Assembly (NCBI RefSeq): GCF_019550795.1
Contig: NZ_CP080545.1
Coordinates: 2,948,001-3,012,000, forward strand
Length of the DNA: 64,000 nucleotides
Source: Paenibacillus sp. sptzw28
GTDB lineage: Bacteria > Bacillota > Bacilli > Paenibacillales > Paenibacillaceae
Direction: 5' to 3'
Shown: positions 9,062 to 19,905 of the stretch, piece by piece
Layout: every line of letters begins with the position of its first letter
How positions within the stretch are numbered: position 1 is the first letter of the stretch
Position numbers and translations under genes: made by a program
Notes under the pieces: generated by a model
What the model saw: only the letters and a program-made list of their open reading frames with translations
Told to the model about the DNA's origin: nothing
Database searches by the model: none

Positions 9062-10785
9062 TAAGACCCGGATTACAGTTCAGGAGTCTTCATCAGAAGA
9101 TTTTTTTGTTCATCTTTTTTTTTATGCTTATTCCTTTAATTGTGGTCGGCGCTGCCAACATCGTCTTAACCTCCAATATATTCACCAAGCAGCTGGAACA
9201 AAGCTCGGATATCATCCTGTCCCGTACGGCTACGGAAATCGAACAAATTTACCGGGAGTTCGAAACCGCAGAAAGACTTTTTGTGCGGGATGAAGATTTT
9301 GTTTCCACTTTCGAAACATCGGATATCCCTATCGTCAAGCAGGTTGAAGCCGCGAATCAATTGCAGCAGTATGTGACGAAAGTCCAATATATCAATTCCG
9401 GATTTCGGGTGTCGGTCATCGTGAACCGGCCCCATTACTTAACTAAATACGGTCTTCCCGTGCGCAGCGACTGGGCGCTATTGAGGGCGCTGGAGCCTAG
9501 CGGCGGGGAGTTCAAACGAGTCTTCGTCATCCGGGAGGATTCCAGCGGCCGGACATTCAACTGGCTCGCGCCCTTTGGCGATGTTGTGAGGCATGAACTG
9601 TACGGCTGTCTTGAGATTCAGATCCCCTATAACACTTTCGTCAAAATTATGGCCGAACCGCTGAAGGTGGGGCAGGTTCAATACTTGGCCACCGACAAGG
9701 AAAGCCGCACCATCATTCCGGCTAACGGCGCTTCAGCCGGTACGTTAATCAAACCCGGGCTTATCGCTGCAATCAGGCAAAGCGAAAGCTTCCCTTACCA
9801 TGATACTTCCAATTCCGATAATTCCTACTTTATGAGGAAGATCGGCGACGAGTGGATGTTAATCGGAGAAATTCCGCGAAAGCAAATCCTTTCTCCGTTG
9901 AACAAAGTGAATCAGTGGACCATCGGAATAATCCTTTCCCAGATCGCTCTTACTTCCTTGCTTGCGGCAGGGTTGGCGCGTAACTTTTCACGGCCGATTC
10001 AGAGGTTAGCCTCGCTCGTCATGAGAAAGAAGAACGAGGGGGCGGACATCTACATCCCCCAAATTGCGCGCAGGGACGAAATTCGGGAGCTGTATGACGG
10101 GATTCGCGAGCTGCTGATGGAAATCAGGCACGAACAGATTCAGAAGAGGGAATATCAACTGAGGCTGCTGCAGTACCAAATCAATCCGCATTTTCTGTAT
10201 AACAGCCTCGATACGATCCAATGGAAGGCGTTCGAACACAGGGACCGGGATCTAACCGATATGATACGAAATCTGAGCTACTTTCTGAGATCGGGGCTGA
10301 ATCAGGCCGATATCGTATCCGTCCGGGATGAGCTAATGCATTTGAACAGCTATATCGCCCTGCAGAACATTCGTTATGAAGGACAATTTACCATTTCAGT
10401 ATCCGTGGATGATGGATTAATGGACCAGCAGATTACGAAAATCTCGCTGCAGCCGCTTGTGGAAAATTCGATCATGCATGCAATGAACCGTCATTCAGGC
10501 GGCACCCGAATTGAAATTAGGGGAAAGCGAACCAGTGCGGACACGTTCGTTCTGTCGGTATTCGACGACGGTCAAGCGCTTGATCTGGAAAGGGTTATCC
10601 GCATACTCGAGAAGCGGAATCCTGATCCGGCCTCCTTCGGGATACGAAACGTGCATGAACGTATACAGCTGTATTTTGGCGATAGTTACGGGCTGTCGGT
10701 AAGGAAAACAGACTCAGGGACCAGCTTTGATATAAAACTTCCATACTATGGACCGGGAACACAATTTCCCTCAGTTAATCAGTAA
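9058..10785 (+). CDS. YesM-like membrane sensor histidine kinase
   Basis: 575 residues. An N-terminal membrane segment (about 12-38), an extracellular sensor region (about 40-285), a second membrane segment (about 287-308), a HAMP region, then a His_kinase domain with QINPHFLYNSLDTIQWKA, in which H378 is the expected phosphorylated residue. The ATPase part contains LVENSIMHAM (N box) and VFDDGQALD. The start ATG 9058 lies inside the end of the response-regulator gene. This is the standard partner of YesN-type regulators in Bacillales sugar operons. Confidence 0.94.
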   Translation: MIRPGLQFRSLHQKIFLFIFFFMLIPLIVVGAANIVLTSNIFTKQLEQSSDIILSRTATEIEQIYREFETAERLFVRDEDFVSTFETSDIPIVKQVEAANQLQQYVTKVQYINSGFRVSVIVNRPHYLTKYGLPVRSDWALLRALEPSGGEFKRVFVIREDSSGRTFNWLAPFGDVVRHELYGCLEIQIPYNTFVKIMAEPLKVGQVQYLATDKESRTIIPANGASAGTLIKPGLIAAIRQSESFPYHDTSNSDNSYFMRKIGDEWMLIGEIPRKQILSPLNKVNQWTIGIILSQIALTSLLAAGLARNFSRPIQRLASLVMRKKNEGADIYIPQIARRDEIRELYDGIRELLMEIRHEQIQKREYQLRLLQYQINPHFLYNSLDTIQWKAFEHRDRDLTDMIRNLSYFLRSGLNQADIVSVRDELMHLNSYIALQNIRYEGQFTISVSVDDGLMDQQITKISLQPLVENSIMHAMNRHSGGTRIEIRGKRTSADTFVLSVFDDGQALDLERVIRILEKRNPDPASFGIRNVHERIQLYFGDSYGLSVRKTDSGTSFDIKLPYYGPGTQFPSVNQ

Positions 10786-10797
10786 ATCTTGAATTTG

Positions 10798-10825
10798 AGG
10801 GGTTTAGCCGGACAAGCGAACCCCT
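10798..10825 (+). terminator. Hairpin between kinase gene and binding-protein gene
   Basis: AGGGGTT and AACCCCT form a 7-bp stem around a 14-base loop, followed by TTTATAATAGGG. It may act as a partial terminator or RNA-stability element, letting the binding-protein message differ in level from the upstream genes. The TATAAT at 10827-10832 could also be a -10 box, but no good -35 is seen. Confidence 0.35.
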
Positions 10826-10873
10826 TTATAATAGGGACGTAGTGCAAAAGGCACATATTGAAGGGGTGAATGT

Positions 10874-12334
10874 ATGCGGTTTAGGAAAAGCGGATTAGCG
10901 GTTTTGAGTGCCCTCTTAATCGCCTTTTCGGTCGGCTGCTCGACCGGATCCGATACGAAAAACCAACCGGGCACACAAGGCAATACCAACGCAAACAAAG
11001 ATGTCAGTAAAGAGGAGAATACTCCGAAGGAAAAGGTCGTCATCGAGGTGTGGTCCAATACCCGCCACGATAAGGATGTCCGGGAAGCGATGATCAAAAA
11101 GTACAATGAAACCAATACCGACAATATTGAAATCGCTTACAAAATTTTCACCGACAATTATAACGATCAGTTAAAGCTTGCGCTCAACGCCGGGAAGCTT
11201 CCGGATCTGGCCTATAATTTCCCGAGTTCAATGGCTGATGCCGATTTCAATCTGGATTTGACAAGCTTGATTACGCCAGAGATCAAAGAAAGATTCGATC
11301 CATCCGCTTTCTTCGTCGCTCCATGGGCCAAGAATGGCGAGCTTACAGCCGTTTCCGAGAACATAACGAATTTCAAGCTTGTTTATAATAAGGACTTGTT
11401 TAAGGCGTCAGGCCTTGATCCGGAGAAACCGCCTACAACTTGGCAGGAAATGCGTGATTATGCCAAGATCATTACGGAAAAAGGCGAAGGCAAGAAATTC
11501 GGCTTGGGCTTGCCGCTCAAGCAGACCGTTTTCTGGAATTACTATGTTATCCTGCCTGCTGCACGGTCTGGTGAAAGCCTCGGCCGCGGCGGATGGAATG
11601 CAGTAACAGGCAAATATGATTTCAGCATCTTCTCCAAATTTATCAAATGGTGGGTCGATGTGAACAAGGACGGCAGTATTTTCCCGGGAATAGGTACGTA
11701 TGACAACGATATGATCCGGGCTCAATTCTCCGAGGGCAATGTCGGGATGCTATCCGCGGCAACATGGGACATCGGCGTGTTCAACGATCAGTTCCCGGCC
11801 AAAATCGATTGGGGTGTAGCTGAATTCCCGACATGGGAAGGAAAAGTCCTTGGCGGAAACCCTTACGAAACGGGCAACGGATATAACATCAATAAAAACA
11901 CCAAGCATTTGGAAGAAGCCAAGAAGGTATGGGAGTTTCTGATTTCCGATGAAATGTTCGTCGAGCTTGCGAAGAAAGGTCTCGGTACATTTACAAATAT
12001 TGCGGCTCAGGATAAAGCGATCCAGCCTACGGACCGCAAAGGAGTCACCGGGTTCCTCATCACGCCGCCAGCCACCGATTATCCGCGTGAACCAAAGCTC
12101 GATTTCTCCGTGATGAACCCGCCTCCGAAGGTTGGGAATCTGGATGTGAACAAGGGTTCAGTGCTGTTTGATGTCATGAATCAGGCCTTCTTAAGCGGCA
12201 AGGAAGCCGATATCGATAAGCAGCTGAAGGACCTGTCGGGTGTATTCAACGAAATCGTCGATGCCAATGTCAAGGCGGGCAAAGTGGATTTAAGCAAGTA
12301 CGTTAAGCCCGATTTCACCCCGCTTCAAAAGTAG
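10874..12334 (+). CDS. Extracellular sugar-binding lipoprotein of the ABC importer
   Basis: 486 residues. A type II signal peptide ends in the lipobox FSVGC with C22 as the lipidated residue, followed by a flexible Ser/Thr/Asn-rich linker and a family 1-type solute-binding fold (IEVWSNTRHDKDVREAMIKKYNE, later YETGNGYNINKNTKHLEEAKKVWEFL). AAGGGGTGAATGT precedes ATG 10874. Its location after the two-component genes, rather than before the permeases, is less common in this kind of operon. It should capture the oligosaccharide imported by the permeases at 5676 and 6644. Confidence 0.93.
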   Translation: MRFRKSGLAVLSALLIAFSVGCSTGSDTKNQPGTQGNTNANKDVSKEENTPKEKVVIEVWSNTRHDKDVREAMIKKYNETNTDNIEIAYKIFTDNYNDQLKLALNAGKLPDLAYNFPSSMADADFNLDLTSLITPEIKERFDPSAFFVAPWAKNGELTAVSENITNFKLVYNKDLFKASGLDPEKPPTTWQEMRDYAKIITEKGEGKKFGLGLPLKQTVFWNYYVILPAARSGESLGRGGWNAVTGKYDFSIFSKFIKWWVDVNKDGSIFPGIGTYDNDMIRAQFSEGNVGMLSAATWDIGVFNDQFPAKIDWGVAEFPTWEGKVLGGNPYETGNGYNINKNTKHLEEAKKVWEFLISDEMFVELAKKGLGTFTNIAAQDKAIQPTDRKGVTGFLITPPATDYPREPKLDFSVMNPPPKVGNLDVNKGSVLFDVMNQAFLSGKEADIDKQLKDLSGVFNEIVDANVKAGKVDLSKYVKPDFTPLQK

Positions 12335-12390
12335 GCTACGCTCCAAAAGCTGGTTCGGATAAATTATATAAAAACAACACTGCACCGATG

Positions 12391-12438
12391 CTTAGATGGT
12401 TAATGGATGAGTCAAAATCCGCCATTAAACCATCTAAG
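12391..12438 (+). terminator. Terminator of the ABC/two-component operon
   Basis: CTTAGATGGTTAATGG pairs with CCATTAAACCATCTAAG (one bulged base), and the pairing can be extended outward into AAAACAACAC and GGTGTCTTTT. It lies 57 bp after the binding-protein stop. Confidence 0.75.
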
Positions 12439-12458
12439 CAAGGTGTCTTTTCACTGAA

Positions 12459-12669
12459 AATAACGAATGGAAGTCGGACATCACGAATGAGCCGGTCACC
12501 TCGCCGGAAGGCAAGCCGGTAAGCCGAGAAGAATTTTCAGCCCCTCGTGTTTAATGGCTTCGGACAGGAAGTCTACACCGTCAGGTTCCGCAAGGCGATT
12601 TCCGCGGATCCGCTCCTACTGATCAAGTTCCAATACGACAGGGCTGCTATCCGTCTCGGGACCCAGTGA
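12459..12669 (+). pseudogene. Decayed coding remnant
   Basis: Two adjoining frames look protein-like but are broken. The first reads NEWKSDITNEPVTSPEGKPV and stops at a TAA near 12543; the second reads FNGFGQEVYTVRFRKA and ends in LIKFQYDRAAIRLGTQ at 12669. They abut with a one-base shift, suggesting the tail of one former gene. I do not recognise the family. It sits between the transporter operon and the GH5 cluster. Confidence 0.35.
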
Positions 12670-12907
12670 AGCAGTTGTATCACAGCAGCGGGTTACAGGA
12701 AGCAGGCAAAAGCTGTTTTTAAAGAAAAGCAAACAAAACACGGGATAAGTCTGTCCAATTCAAACGACAGACATGGTCCGGTCGGAATCAACGTGTGCTA
12801 TTTAATGTAAAAAAATAACAATAATGTTTTAATGTAGAATATAACCAGATTCAACTTACGCCTTTAAAAAGAAACAACCAAAGCTGAAATATGCGGATGG
12901 ATTGAAT

Positions 12908-12921
12908 TGATAGCGTTTACA
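12908..12921. promoter_or_regulatory. Candidate catabolite-responsive element (cre)
   Basis: TGATAGCGTTTACA differs from the CcpA-site consensus TGWAANCGNTNWCA at one position. It lies about 220 bp upstream of the first GH5 gene, where carbon catabolite repression would be expected. Single-site match only, by eye. Confidence 0.45.
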
Positions 12922-12951
12922 TCATGAAAAACTGACTGAAGGAGCAGGGCT

Positions 12952-13137
12952 ATGAAGAATTACTCTAAACAGTTGAAAGGCGCAGTCACGAAAAACTTTG
13001 TGATTAATGATAATGGGCAAGCTTATCGGACAGTAAACCAAATCCTTTTCAGTATTAGATGGATATGCTGTTTACGAACGGACAACTTGAGTCCTGATCC
13101 GATAATACTAAATCATTCACATTGGGGGTTGAGATAA
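12952..13137 (+). CDS. Small ORF upstream of the GH5 cluster (uncertain)
   Basis: A 61-codon frame starting [12 protein letters not shown] has a good ribosome site (GAAGGAG, seven bases upstream) and ends two bases before the first GH5 start. No family is recognised. It could be a leader peptide, part of a decayed gene, or chance; the rest of the 12.4-13.1 kb gap shows no other gene. Confidence 0.2.
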   Translation: MKNYSKQLKGAVTKNFVINDNGQAYRTVNQILFSIRWICCLRTDNLSPDPIILNHSHWGLR

Positions 13138-13139
13138 GA

Positions 13140-16100
13140 ATGATAGTCCGAAACATTTGGCACAAATATTCCGGTCTGTTGTCTGTATTGATAGTGATAT
13201 CGCTTGCATTATCTTCGCTCGTTATACCAATCGGAAACCAGGGTAAAGCGGGGGCTGACGGTGCAGGCTTCAATCCTCCCGTTATCAGGGGTTTCAATAC
13301 AAGCGCTTTCGGCGATCTGAAAAGGGCGAAGGACGTATATGGGGCCAATGCGTTCCGACTGCAGCTGACGCCCCGGACGGAAGCGGCCAGAAGCGGTGTC
13401 TCCATCGCCATCGCATGGCAAAGGCAGCTCGACAAAATGGAATCTGCTCTCCAGGAAGCCGGAAGGCAGGGGATGTACGTTATTGTCGATTTGCATGAAC
13501 CTCCGCTTGCGGATCCAGGTCTGAAAGTAAATTCGGATGCTTTCTGGAACAACAACGCGAATTTGCAAATTCTAATCGACAGTTGGACGGAGATGACGCA
13601 GCGGTTTGCGCCTTACCGGGCTAACATTTGGGGTTACGACCTGTTCAATGAGCCGTTTAACCAATCTGAACTGCCGCTGGGCGCGGCGAACTGGCCTAAT
13701 TGGGCACAGCAAATTGTCGACGCCATCCGGGTATACGATACGGAGACCGCGATTATTTACGAGCCCAGCCCAGGGGACCTGACGAGGGCTTTTGTCGAGA
13801 ATGAATGGATAGATGCGGGACCGGGCTATCCCGTTAAATGGCAGGGAGATTTTCAGCTCATTGACGATGATAAAGTCATTTACAGTGTTCATGTGTATAA
13901 TCCGTTCAGTTACTCGCATCAGGGTTTATCGACCTTCAACCAGGCCCCGGTTACGACGGATTGGCCTGACAAATATGCATATCCGGGCATGATTGACGGA
14001 GTTTATTGGGATAAAAACATGCTGCTGCAAGGGACCAATCTTAGTACAGGTCTGCAGCCGGTCATTGATTTTCAGAAGAAATACGATGTCCCCATCTATG
14101 TCGGAGAATTCAGCGCGATCCGCTGGGCCCCGGGAGCGGCACAGTACACGAAAGAGCTGATCGATATCTTCGAGCAGTACGGCTGGAGCTGGACTTATCA
14201 TGCTTATAGAGAGTGGCACGGCTGGGATCCGGAATACAACGAGACCATGACCAGCGATGTTAACCGCGAGTCGGCGAAAGCAACAGAGCCGACCGATCGC
14301 GAGCTGATTCTGAAGGCATATTTCGACCGTAATGAATTTCTTCAGCCTAATGGCATGCCTTCCCCTGCGGCCAATCTCGTTCAAAACGGCGGCTTCGAGA
14401 AGGATACAAATTTTGACGGACTCGCCGATCACTGGGGCAAAGGTCCGGATGTGGAAGCTTTCCTGGTGAATACCGGCGGTTCTAACGCCCAAAGGGTGAA
14501 AGTGCCGGCAGCGGGAAGGGGCATTGATCAGGCATGGTTTTCGGTATCGGATCAGAACAAATATTTGCTCAGGGCTAAAATCCGGGTAATCAGCGGGAAA
14601 ATCCAGTTCCTGCATTATGATACGACGAGCACCGGCACTTATGTGGGGACGGGCAATGTGGCCACACTCACTAATACCGGTGGGGTGTTTGTGACGAAGG
14701 AGCTCACATTCGTACCGACCGCAGGCGTAGGCCGAACCGCCGTCTGGTTCTACGCGGACATGGCGAGCGAATTCATGGTCGACGATGTGGAACTGATTGA
14801 TCTGGGCAGGGCGACTCCGGTTAACCCGCCGCAAACGACAGCCAATGTCGCAGCTCCCGGGCATGTTCAATTTACCGCGACTGCTTACGACGGAGCATCG
14901 GTAGCGAGAACCGAATACCGGATTGTCGGCCAGAGCGGCGGGTGGACTACGGTACCAAGCGGAGGATTAACGATACCGGTTCCCGGAGACTACATCGTGG
15001 GATATCGTTCCGTAGACACCTCAGGCAATACGGAGTGGGGTAAATCGCTCGCCGTAGACACGATGGTACCGACTACAACAGCCTCAATATCGCCTGCTGA
15101 GCCTGATGGACCGGACGGCTACTATGTGAATCCGGTTACGGTTACATTGACGGCGACCGACAGCCAATCGGGCGTAGATAAAACCGAGTACAGTCTTGAT
15201 AACGGAGTGAACTGGCACCCGTATCTTGCGCCCGTCACCGTAGGGGAGGAGGGGCAATATACGATGGGATACCGCTCCACGGATAAGGCAGGCAATATGG
15301 AAGCGGCGAAAACCATTCGTTTTAATCTCAAAACAACGATGGTTACCGTGCGGCTGAGTGACAGCGGAGGGAATCCCCTTAGCGGAGGTACGATCAAATA
15401 TTACGACGGCGGCTGGAAGGAGTTCGGGATTACCGATGCTTCCGGGACGGTGAGCAAATCGCTGCCTGATAAAAGCTATTCGTTCGCAATGACGTATGAG
15501 GGTACGACAAAGCAGAAGGTGCAAAACACCGGAACCGACGGAACTGTCGACTTCCAGACGGTCAATGTTAACGTGCAGCTCAGAGACAGCCAGGGCAACC
15601 CGCTCGATACCGGCACGGTCAAATATTATGCAGGCGGCTGGCGCACGATCGGGATTACAAGGGGAGGTCAGGCAAGCAAGGAACTGCTGCCCGGTTCTTA
15701 CACATTCGGAATGACCTATGAGGGTACGTATTCGGAAAAGGTGCAGAACACAGGCACGGACGCGAGGGTAGTCTTCCAGACGGTTAATGTGAAGGTGCAG
15801 CTTAAGGACAGCCAAGGCAATCCACTCGCCGCCGGTACGGTCAAATATTACGCGGGAAGCTGGCGGACGATCGGGAACACGACCGGCGGTCAAGTGAGCA
15901 AGGAGCTGTTGCCCGGTTCTTACACCTTCGGGATGACTTATGAGGGGACTTATTTGCAAAAGGCGCAAAATACCGGTATCGATTCGACTGTGGTTTTTCA
16001 GACGGTTAACGTGAAAGTACAGCTTAAAGACAGTCAGGGCAATCCGCTCGACACCGGCACTGCCAGATACTATGCCGGCTTCTGGAGGACAATCGGAAAC

Positions 16101-16229
16101 ACGGCAGGAGGCGAGGTAACCAAGGAGCTGCTTCCCGGGTCTTACACATTCGGAATGACTTATGGGAGTACGTATAAAGAAATAGTTGGTAATACGGCCG
16201 ATAATCCAATAATCGTGTTTCAGATATAG
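13140..16229 (+). CDS. Secreted GH5-type glycosidase with carbohydrate-binding and four C-terminal repeats (paralogue 1)
   Basis: 1029 residues. A Sec signal peptide (about 1-38) precedes a clan GH-A catalytic domain (about 45-400) in which E171 of YDLFNEPFN is the predicted acid/base and E323 of [10 protein letters not shown] the predicted nucleophile. Then come a CBM4/9-like module (about 415-560, [20 protein letters not shown]), Ig-like modules with TEYRIV and TEYSLDNG motifs (about 565-735), and four tandem modules of about 71 residues, each with a [15 protein letters not shown] core and ending in VxFQTVNV. ATG 13140 follows GGGGGTTGAG; an earlier TTG at 13122 overlaps that site. A cre-like site lies upstream and a terminator follows. 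It acts outside the cell on a beta-linked polysaccharide; the specific substrate cannot be read. Confidence 0.9.
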   Translation: MIVRNIWHKYSGLLSVLIVISLALSSLVIPIGNQGKAGADGAGFNPPVIRGFNTSAFGDLKRAKDVYGANAFRLQLTPRTEAARSGVSIAIAWQRQLDKMESALQEAGRQGMYVIVDLHEPPLADPGLKVNSDAFWNNNANLQILIDSWTEMTQRFAPYRANIWGYDLFNEPFNQSELPLGAANWPNWAQQIVDAIRVYDTETAIIYEPSPGDLTRAFVENEWIDAGPGYPVKWQGDFQLIDDDKVIYSVHVYNPFSYSHQGLSTFNQAPVTTDWPDKYAYPGMIDGVYWDKNMLLQGTNLSTGLQPVIDFQKKYDVPIYVGEFSAIRWAPGAAQYTKELIDIFEQYGWSWTYHAYREWHGWDPEYNETMTSDVNRESAKATEPTDRELILKAYFDRNEFLQPNGMPSPAANLVQNGGFEKDTNFDGLADHWGKGPDVEAFLVNTGGSNAQRVKVPAAGRGIDQAWFSVSDQNKYLLRAKIRVISGKIQFLHYDTTSTGTYVGTGNVATLTNTGGVFVTKELTFVPTAGVGRTAVWFYADMASEFMVDDVELIDLGRATPVNPPQTTANVAAPGHVQFTATAYDGASVARTEYRIVGQSGGWTTVPSGGLTIPVPGDYIVGYRSVDTSGNTEWGKSLAVDTMVPTTTASISPAEPDGPDGYYVNPVTVTLTATDSQSGVDKTEYSLDNGVNWHPYLAPVTVGEEGQYTMGYRSTDKAGNMEAAKTIRFNLKTTMVTVRLSDSGGNPLSGGTIKYYDGGWKEFGITDASGTVSKSLPDKSYSFAMTYEGTTKQKVQNTGTDGTVDFQTVNVNVQLRDSQGNPLDTGTVKYYAGGWRTIGITRGGQASKELLPGSYTFGMTYEGTYSEKVQNTGTDARVVFQTVNVKVQLKDSQGNPLAAGTVKYYAGSWRTIGNTTGGQVSKELLPGSYTFGMTYEGTYLQKAQNTGIDSTVVFQTVNVKVQLKDSQGNPLDTGTARYYAGFWRTIGNTAGGEVTKELLPGSYTFGMTYGSTYKEIVGNTADNPIIVFQI

Positions 16230-16264
16230 ATCGACTGATCTAATGCCGAACTACTACACGACTG

Positions 16265-16310
16265 AAGCGCATTTAAACCATACCGGACGTATGGATAAAT
16301 GCGCTTTTTT
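16265..16310 (+). terminator. Terminator of GH5 paralogue 1
   Basis: GCGCATTTA plus CCATAC pair with GTATGG plus TAAATGCGC, followed by TTTTTT. It belongs to a family of look-alike terminators that follow each GH gene of the cluster. The remaining 230 bp to the next gene show no other feature. Confidence 0.9.
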
Positions 16311-16540
16311 CCAAGCTGGATCTTCTTTCTCATTACCGTTTTTACCGGGAATGGCGCGTCTGATTAAATGGCCCGGCAATTATAAAGCTGCATTTTATTG
16401 CAGCCGTAAAGGGCCGGCAGCTTATCAGTGCCGATCTCCTCCGGGCAGTCCCGCGGCGGACTAACAATCCGAGTTACTTGGACAGACAAGTCATGAACCG
16501 GCCGATAATCCAAATCCACGCATTGGGAGATGAGAAAAGG

Positions 16541-19500
16541 ATGATGATCCGAAACATTCGGAACAAATATTACGGTTTGTTGACATTTGTATTAATTATA
16601 GCGCTTGCGCTCTCGTCGCTTGCTTTGCCAAATGAAAAGCAGGCCAGAGCGGAAACGCCAAGCTCCGGGTTTAACCCGACCATTATCAGGGGGTTCAATA
16701 CGAGTGCTTTCAGTGATCTGAAAAGAGCGAAGGAAGTATACGGAGCCAATGCGTTCCGGCTCCAGCTGACGCCCCGTTCGGAGTCGGTCAAAAGCGGCGT
16801 ATCCGTGGCGGTATCCTGGCAAAGACAGCTCGACAAAATGGAATACGCCCTGCAGGAAGCCGCCAGGCAAGGGATGTACGTTATTGTCGATTTGCATGAA
16901 CCGCCGCTTACCGATCCGAGTCTGAAAGTAACTTCAGATGCTTTCTGGAGCAATGAGGCGAATTTACAGGTGATGATCGACAGCTGGACGGAGATGGCGC
17001 AGCGGTTCGCGCCTTATCGGGCGAACATTTGGGGCTACGATTTGTTCAATGAGCCCTTCAACCAATCGGAACTGCCGCTCGGCGCAGCGAACTGGCCTAA
17101 CTGGGCGCAGCGGATCGTAGACGCTATTCGTGTCTACGACACGGAGACGGCTATTATTTACGAGCCTAGTCCGGGGGACCTGACGAGAGCCTTCATCGAG
17201 AACCAATGGATCGATGCGGGACCCGGCTATCCGGTGAAATGGCAGGGGGATTTCCAGCTCATTGACGATCCCAAAGTCATTTACAGCGTTCATATGTATA
17301 ACCCGTTCAGTTTCTCGCACCAAGGGTTATCCACCGTTAACAAGGCGCCGGTCTCTACGGATTGGCCTGACAAAATCGCGTATCCGGGCATGATTAACGA
17401 TGTTTACTGGGATAAAGAAATGCTGATTAAAGGGACCAACCAAAGTGTAGGTCTGCAGCCGGTCATTGATTTTCAGAAGAAATATAATGTCCCCATCTAT
17501 GTCGGAGAATTCAGCGCCACCCGGTGGGCACCGGGAACGGCCGAGTATACCCGGGATTTGATCGAAATCTTCGAGGAGTACGGCTGGAGCTGGACCTATC
17601 ACGCTTATAGAGAATGGCACGGCTGGGATCCCGAATACAACGAGGTCATGACCAGCGATGCGAACCGCGAGTCGGCGAAAGCGACGGAACCGACGGATCG
17701 GGAGCTCATACTCAAGTCCTATTTCGACCGGAATGAGTTTCTTACGCCTAATGGAGAACCCTCGCCGCCACTCAACCTGGTTCAGAACGGCGGCTTCGAG
17801 AAGGATACCAATTTCGACGGCCTTGCCGATCATTGGGGTAAAAATGCTTCCACGGTCGCTTCTCTTGTGACAATGAACGGTTCCAAAGCGCAGAGAGTGG
17901 TGACACCTTCGAACGGAAGAGGCATCGATCAGGCTTGGTTCGGGGTTTCCGACCAGAATCGCTATCTCTTAAGGGCAAAAATCCGGGTTATTAGCGGGAA
18001 AATCCAGTTCCTGCACTATGATACGACAATCACCGGCACTTATGTGGGAACCGGCAATGTCGCTACACTCACCAATACGGGAGGCGTGTTCGTCACCAAG
18101 GAGATTGAATTTGTTCCGTCCCCAACCGTGGGCAGGACAGCCGTCTGGTTTTATGCCGATATGGCAAGCGAATTCCTTGTTGACGATGTGGAATTGATCG
18201 ATCTGGGCAAGGCGGTTCCGGTCAACCCGCCGCAAACGGTTGTGAATGTCGCAGGTCCGGGCCACCTTGAGTTCTCAGCCACCGCTTATGACGGTGCGAC
18301 AGTAGCCAAAACCGAATACCGGATTGTAAGCCAGAGCAATGTATGGACGACAGTTCCTCAAGGCGGATTAACGTTAAGCCCACCCGGAAATCATATCGTC
18401 GGATATCGGTCCGTGGACACTTCCGGCAACACGGAGTGGGGCAAAGCGCTGCTCGTTGATGCGCTGGCGCCGACCACGAAGGCGTCGCTGTCACCCGCTG
18501 AACCTGATGGACCGGACGGCTATACGAATCCGGTCACGGTGACATTGTCGGCAGCCGATAGTCTGTCAGGCGTACAAAAGACCGAGTATAGTCTCGATAA
18601 CGGGGCATCATGGCAGCCTTATCAGACGCCGGTTACGTTCAGCAAACAGGGGCAGTACACAATGATATACAAGTCAACGGATAAAGCCGGCAATGCGGAA
18701 GCGGCGCAAAGCGTCAGTTTTACCGTGAAAACATCACAGATTACGGTTCGGTTGACCGACAGCAGCGGGAACCCTCTCAGCGGCGGTACGGTAAAATACT
18801 ATGACGGCGGCTGGAAGGAATTCGGAATAACAGACGCTGCCGGAACAGTAAGCAAGCGGTTGCCCGAAAAAAGCTATACGTTCGCGATGACGTACGAGGG
18901 CACGTATAAAGAGACGGTGCAGAATACCGGTTCCAATGCAACCGTCGAGTTCCAGACGGTCCAGGTGAAATTGCAGCTCAAAGACAGCCTGAGCAATCCT
19001 CTGGATACAGGTACCGTCAAATATTACGCTGGAAGCTGGCGGACGATCGGAAACACGTCCGGCGGTCAGGTGAGCAAGGAGCTGCTGCCGGGCTCTTATA
19101 CTTTCGCCATGACTTACGAAGGCACTTATAAGGAGATGGTACAGAACACCGCTGCCGACCCGACAGTCGTCTTCCAGACGGTTAACGTAAAGGTTCAGCT
19201 TAAAGACAAGAAAGGCGCCCCGCTCAGCGGCGGTACCGTGAAATATTATGCGGGAAGCTGGCGGACGTTCGGCGATGCAACCGGCGGTGAGGTAGGCAAG
19301 GAATTGCTGCCGGGCTCTTATACTTTCGCCATGACTTATGAAGGCACGTATAAGGAGAAGGTACAGAACACCGGCACAAGTCCCGTAGTGGTCTTCCAGA
19401 CTGTCAGGGTAGAGGTACAGCTTAAAGACAGTAAGGGCAATCCGCTGGACGGAGGCACAGCCAAGTATTATGCGGGAGGCTGGAGGACGATCGGGAATAC

Positions 19501-19636
19501 TGTAGGAGGCCAGGTGAGCAAGGAACTTCTGCCCGGCTCCTACACTTTCTCCATGACCTACGGAAGCGCTTATATGGAAAAGGTGCAGAATACCGGCGTC
19601 GAGTCCATGGTTGTTTTCCAGATGGTTAAGAAGTAA
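16541..19636 (+). CDS. Secreted GH5-type glycosidase with four C-terminal repeats (paralogue 2)
   Basis: 1031 residues, co-linear with paralogue 1 and highly similar throughout. Signal peptide about 1-37, catalytic domain with E171 (YDLFNEPFN) as acid/base and E323 ([10 protein letters not shown]) as nucleophile, CBM4/9-like module ([20 protein letters not shown]), Ig-like modules, and four copies of the ~71-residue [11 protein letters not shown] repeat. The start ATG 16541 lies eleven bases after GGGAG; a TTG at 16478 would add a stretch unlike paralogue 1. It clearly arose by duplication of its neighbour. Why both are kept is unclear; surface loops differ most in the C-terminal repeats. Confidence 0.9.
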   Translation: MMIRNIRNKYYGLLTFVLIIALALSSLALPNEKQARAETPSSGFNPTIIRGFNTSAFSDLKRAKEVYGANAFRLQLTPRSESVKSGVSVAVSWQRQLDKMEYALQEAARQGMYVIVDLHEPPLTDPSLKVTSDAFWSNEANLQVMIDSWTEMAQRFAPYRANIWGYDLFNEPFNQSELPLGAANWPNWAQRIVDAIRVYDTETAIIYEPSPGDLTRAFIENQWIDAGPGYPVKWQGDFQLIDDPKVIYSVHMYNPFSFSHQGLSTVNKAPVSTDWPDKIAYPGMINDVYWDKEMLIKGTNQSVGLQPVIDFQKKYNVPIYVGEFSATRWAPGTAEYTRDLIEIFEEYGWSWTYHAYREWHGWDPEYNEVMTSDANRESAKATEPTDRELILKSYFDRNEFLTPNGEPSPPLNLVQNGGFEKDTNFDGLADHWGKNASTVASLVTMNGSKAQRVVTPSNGRGIDQAWFGVSDQNRYLLRAKIRVISGKIQFLHYDTTITGTYVGTGNVATLTNTGGVFVTKEIEFVPSPTVGRTAVWFYADMASEFLVDDVELIDLGKAVPVNPPQTVVNVAGPGHLEFSATAYDGATVAKTEYRIVSQSNVWTTVPQGGLTLSPPGNHIVGYRSVDTSGNTEWGKALLVDALAPTTKASLSPAEPDGPDGYTNPVTVTLSAADSLSGVQKTEYSLDNGASWQPYQTPVTFSKQGQYTMIYKSTDKAGNAEAAQSVSFTVKTSQITVRLTDSSGNPLSGGTVKYYDGGWKEFGITDAAGTVSKRLPEKSYTFAMTYEGTYKETVQNTGSNATVEFQTVQVKLQLKDSLSNPLDTGTVKYYAGSWRTIGNTSGGQVSKELLPGSYTFAMTYEGTYKEMVQNTAADPTVVFQTVNVKVQLKDKKGAPLSGGTVKYYAGSWRTFGDATGGEVGKELLPGSYTFAMTYEGTYKEKVQNTGTSPVVVFQTVRVEVQLKDSKGNPLDGGTAKYYAGGWRTIGNTVGGQVSKELLPGSYTFSMTYGSAYMEKVQNTGVESMVVFQMVKK

Positions 19637-19730
19637 AACAAAGAGCTGACTAGGTAATCAGCCCGGTCACGGCAGGTCATAAGCTAGGCAGAAAGCAGTG
19701 GAAATACTGTTAATCACTCCATTATGAGAA

Positions 19731-19774
19731 GAGCGCATTCTCTCCATACATACGTATGGGTGAATGCGTTCTTT
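19731..19774 (+). terminator. Terminator of GH5 paralogue 2
   Basis: GAGCGCATTC and CCATAC pair with GTATGG and GAATGCGTTC, then TTTAATTTA. Same family as the terminator at 16265. Confidence 0.85.
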
Positions 19775-19905
19775 AATTTATTATTGAAATATTCGATAAT
19801 TAGACGCATTTTTTGATACGAATTGTATAGTACAATTACTAAAATGTCATTTAAGGAATCGCATCGAGTCCGTAAATGAACAAAAAAAGAGATTGGAGAG
19901 GGAGT

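Noticed and set aside
13926..14870. Long leftward frame (314 codons) inside GH5 paralogue 1
   Set aside because: It is antisense to the catalytic and CBM region of a clear secreted enzyme; composition and motifs support only the plus strand.
15084..15968. Leftward 294-codon frame inside the repeat region of paralogue 1
   Set aside because: Its apparent internal repeats are just the reverse strand of the ~71-residue modules.
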